A stretch of 64,000 bases of DNA, taken from contig NZ_CP008896.1 in NCBI RefSeq assembly GCF_000730425.1, positions 2,542,001-2,606,000 of the forward strand, written 5' to 3'. Shown here one piece after another: positions 62,591 through 64,000 of this stretch. The position numbers and the translations under genes are program-made. Position 1 is the stretch's first letter; each line of letters begins with the position of its first letter. This stretch comes from Pseudomonas fluorescens. GTDB lineage: Bacteria; Pseudomonadota; Gammaproteobacteria; Pseudomonadales; Pseudomonadaceae. Under the pieces are notes generated by a model. It did no database searches and was not told where the DNA came from. It saw nothing but the letters and a program-made list of their open reading frames with translations.

Positions 62591-63710
62591 GAGCCATCTC
62601 CTTCATGCCGCGACGGCTCTGCATTTTCAAACGAACCGGTTCCCAATACAGCAGGCCCAGGCCAATCATCAGGAAGACACCGTGGACCCACCACAGCCCC
62701 ACGATCGGCGACACTTTGCCCTTCTCCAGGGCGCCACGGGCAGAAATCAGGATGGTCAGGTACGCCATGTACAGCAGGATCGCCGGCAGCAGCTTGAGGA
62801 AGCGGCCCTGGCGCGGGTTGACCCGGGACAGCGGCACAGCCATCAAGGTGACGATAAACACCAGCAGCGGCAGGGAGATACGCCATTGCAGTTCGGCGAT
62901 CGAACGCAACTCCTTGCTGCCGATCAGGGCGCTCGTCGGGATAGCGTCGCGGTCGGTGACCTCATTGCTGACTTCCGGCCGGGCCAGCATGACGCCGTAG
63001 GTGTCGTACTTGATGGCGCGGTAGTCGGCCTGGCCGGGGCTGCCATCGTAGCGATAGCCGTTTTCCAGGATCAGGTAGCGACTGCCGTCCGGGCGTACTT
63101 CCTGGCGCCCGCTATCGGCCACCAAGACGGAAATGCCACGGTCTTTCTTGTCCTGGCCCAGGCGCTTCTCGGAAATGAACACACCGCCGAGGTTGCTACG
63201 GTCGTCGGACATGCGCTCGGTGTAGGTCACGCGGGTACCGTCGTTGAGTGCCTGAAAGCGCCCCGGCTCCAGGGTGTCGAATTCGGTCATCGCGTCCTGT
63301 TTGTTGAGCACCAGTTGGAACTGCATGAGGCCCTGGGGCGCCAGGCTCAGGCTCAGCCAGGCCACCACCAGCGCCACGCCGGTGGCCGGAACCATGGTCA
63401 TGGCCAGAAGACGCTGCTGGCTCATGCCGGTGGCCGACAGCACAGTCATCTCGCTTTCGAGGTAGAGCCGGCCATAGGCCAGCAGGATCCCGAGAAACAG
63501 ACCCAGGGGCAGGATCAGTTGCAGGAATCCTGGCATGCGAAAGCCCATGATCAGGAACAATGAACTTGGATCCAGGGCCCCCGAGGCGGCCTGGGCCAGG
63601 TATTTGACGAAACGACCACTCATGATGATGACCAGCAACACCGCACTCACGGCACTCAGGGTCAGCAGGACTTCGCGGGACAGATAACGGAAGACAATCA
63701 AACCAGACAC
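62583..63710 (-). CDS. lptF: LPS export permease LptF
   Basis: 375 residues from GTG 63710. The N-terminus MSGLIVFRYLSREVLLTLSA, the SEMTVLSATGMSQQRLL loop and the DRDAIPTSALIGSK stretch are typical of LptF. It pairs with LptG in the LptB2FG exporter. Divergent pepA begins 272 bases away; that gap (63711-63982) has only a TTGACA at 63765 with no well-spaced -10. Confidence 0.95.
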   Translation of the reverse strand: MSGLIVFRYLSREVLLTLSAVSAVLLVIIMSGRFVKYLAQAASGALDPSSLFLIMGFRMPGFLQLILPLGLFLGILLAYGRLYLESEMTVLSATGMSQQRLLAMTMVPATGVALVVAWLSLSLAPQGLMQFQLVLNKQDAMTEFDTLEPGRFQALNDGTRVTYTERMSDDRSNLGGVFISEKRLGQDKKDRGISVLVADSGRQEVRPDGSRYLILENGYRYDGSPGQADYRAIKYDTYGVMLARPEVSNEVTDRDAIPTSALIGSKELRSIAELQWRISLPLLVFIVTLMAVPLSRVNPRQGRFLKLLPAILLYMAYLTILISARGALEKGKVSPIVGLWWVHGVFLMIGLGLLYWEPVRLKMQSRRGMKEMARG

Positions 63711-63982
63711 TCCAGGGTTGTCAGGCTAAGGCGGCCAAACAAGCAAGCATATCAAGTCGCCCCGTTGACACGGGCCGGCGAAAAAGATGGCGCATTATCC
63801 TGTGATTGTCGGCGCCTGTCACGGAGCTTGCTCACACCGGTGCACAAAGCTGGCGTCAAGGGTTGTCAGGCTCAGGCGGCGCGGTACAAACTGCGGGCTT
63901 TGTCGCGCTCGCCCAGGCGAGCCCTGCCTACAGGCCGGAGTACAGACTCCAGGCTCCTTGACCTTATATAAGGGACCCGAAC

Positions 63983-64000
63983 ATGGAATTGGTTGTAAAA
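63983..64000 (+). CDS. pepA: Leucyl aminopeptidase, first six codons
   Basis: ATG GAA TTG GTT GTA AAA (MELVVK) preceded by AAGGGA; the context, divergent from lptF-lptG as in other gamma-proteobacteria, identifies it as the start of pepA. The gene continues beyond the window. Confidence 0.8.

Noticed and set aside
63765..63798. TTGACA with CATTAT as pepA promoter
   Set aside because: The spacing is 22 bases instead of about 17, so I do not claim it.
1..64000. tRNA or rRNA genes, CRISPR arrays, insertion sequences
   Set aside because: None was recognised. The regularly recurring short palindromes are REP elements with irregular spacing and inverted arms, not CRISPR repeats.

Overview
The window looks like chromosome of a Pseudomonas of the P. 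fluorescens group. The evidence is high GC coding sequence, the block pdxJ-recO-era-rnc-lepB-lepA plus lptG-lptF-pepA at the right end, membrane glucose dehydrogenase with an OprB porin, and many palindromic REP elements of two families (cores GGGAGCGGGCTTGCTCGCG and GTAGGAGCCGGCTTGCCGGC). No rRNA, tRNA, CRISPR array, insertion sequence or prophage was seen. The window starts inside an outer-membrane MipA/OmpV-type gene and ends six codons into pepA.

Layout. 0.5-2.2 kb: a minus-strand operon of an arginase-fold enzyme with two small four-helix transporters. 2.4-8.2 kb: DsbA/FrnE-like thioredoxin-fold protein, a secreted alpha/beta hydrolase divergent from metR with a perfect MetR box between them, a LysE exporter, a Nudix hydrolase, an apparently inactivated receiver/HD-GYP regulator and the zinc-free L31 paralogue with a Zur box. 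8.5-13.2 kb: glutamate-synthase-like flavoprotein, cupin, OpgC-like membrane protein and an amino-acid permease. 13.7-22.1 kb: an unusual class A penicillin-binding protein and a 1718-residue LRR/NEL-type putative ubiquitin-ligase effector. 22.1-28.0 kb: a complete CS1/CFA-I type (alternate chaperone-usher) fimbrial operon, with a probably frameshifted small secreted-protein gene and an AT-rich control region. 28.5-30.7 kb: a YqjI/YqjH-type metal-responsive repressor and ferric-siderophore reductase pair, then Pr6Pr and VF530 family genes. 30.9-39.6 kb: ZnuD-like zinc receptor under a Zur box, OprB, glucose dehydrogenase and an EAL phosphodiesterase.

39.8-47.6 kb holds the most unusual unit: a seven-gene minus-strand operon (HP0310/imidase-like deacetylase, MFS transporter broken by an in-frame TAG, two SDR dehydrogenases, a small unknown protein whose C-terminus is encoded by a REP element, a CobW metal GTPase, and a PotD-like solute-binding fold without a signal peptide). 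It is divergent from a GntR-family regulator with two tandem DNA-binding domains, and two near-identical operator-like repeats lie between them.

47.7-64 kb is conserved housekeeping: a Lon-family protease behind a sigma-32-like promoter, a chagasin-type lipoprotein inhibitor, YhhN lysoplasmalogenase, cmoA-cmoB (tRNA cmo5U), tadA (tRNA inosine), a Tat-exported multicopper oxidase, pdxJ, recO, era, rnc, lepB, lepA, lptG and lptF.

Two themes recur. The first is metal homeostasis: two Zur boxes, YqjI/YqjH, CobW and a multicopper oxidase. The second is surface and host interaction: CS1 fimbriae, the NEL effector, OpgC and the EAL protein. All family calls come from reading the sequence and recalled family knowledge; no database search was run.
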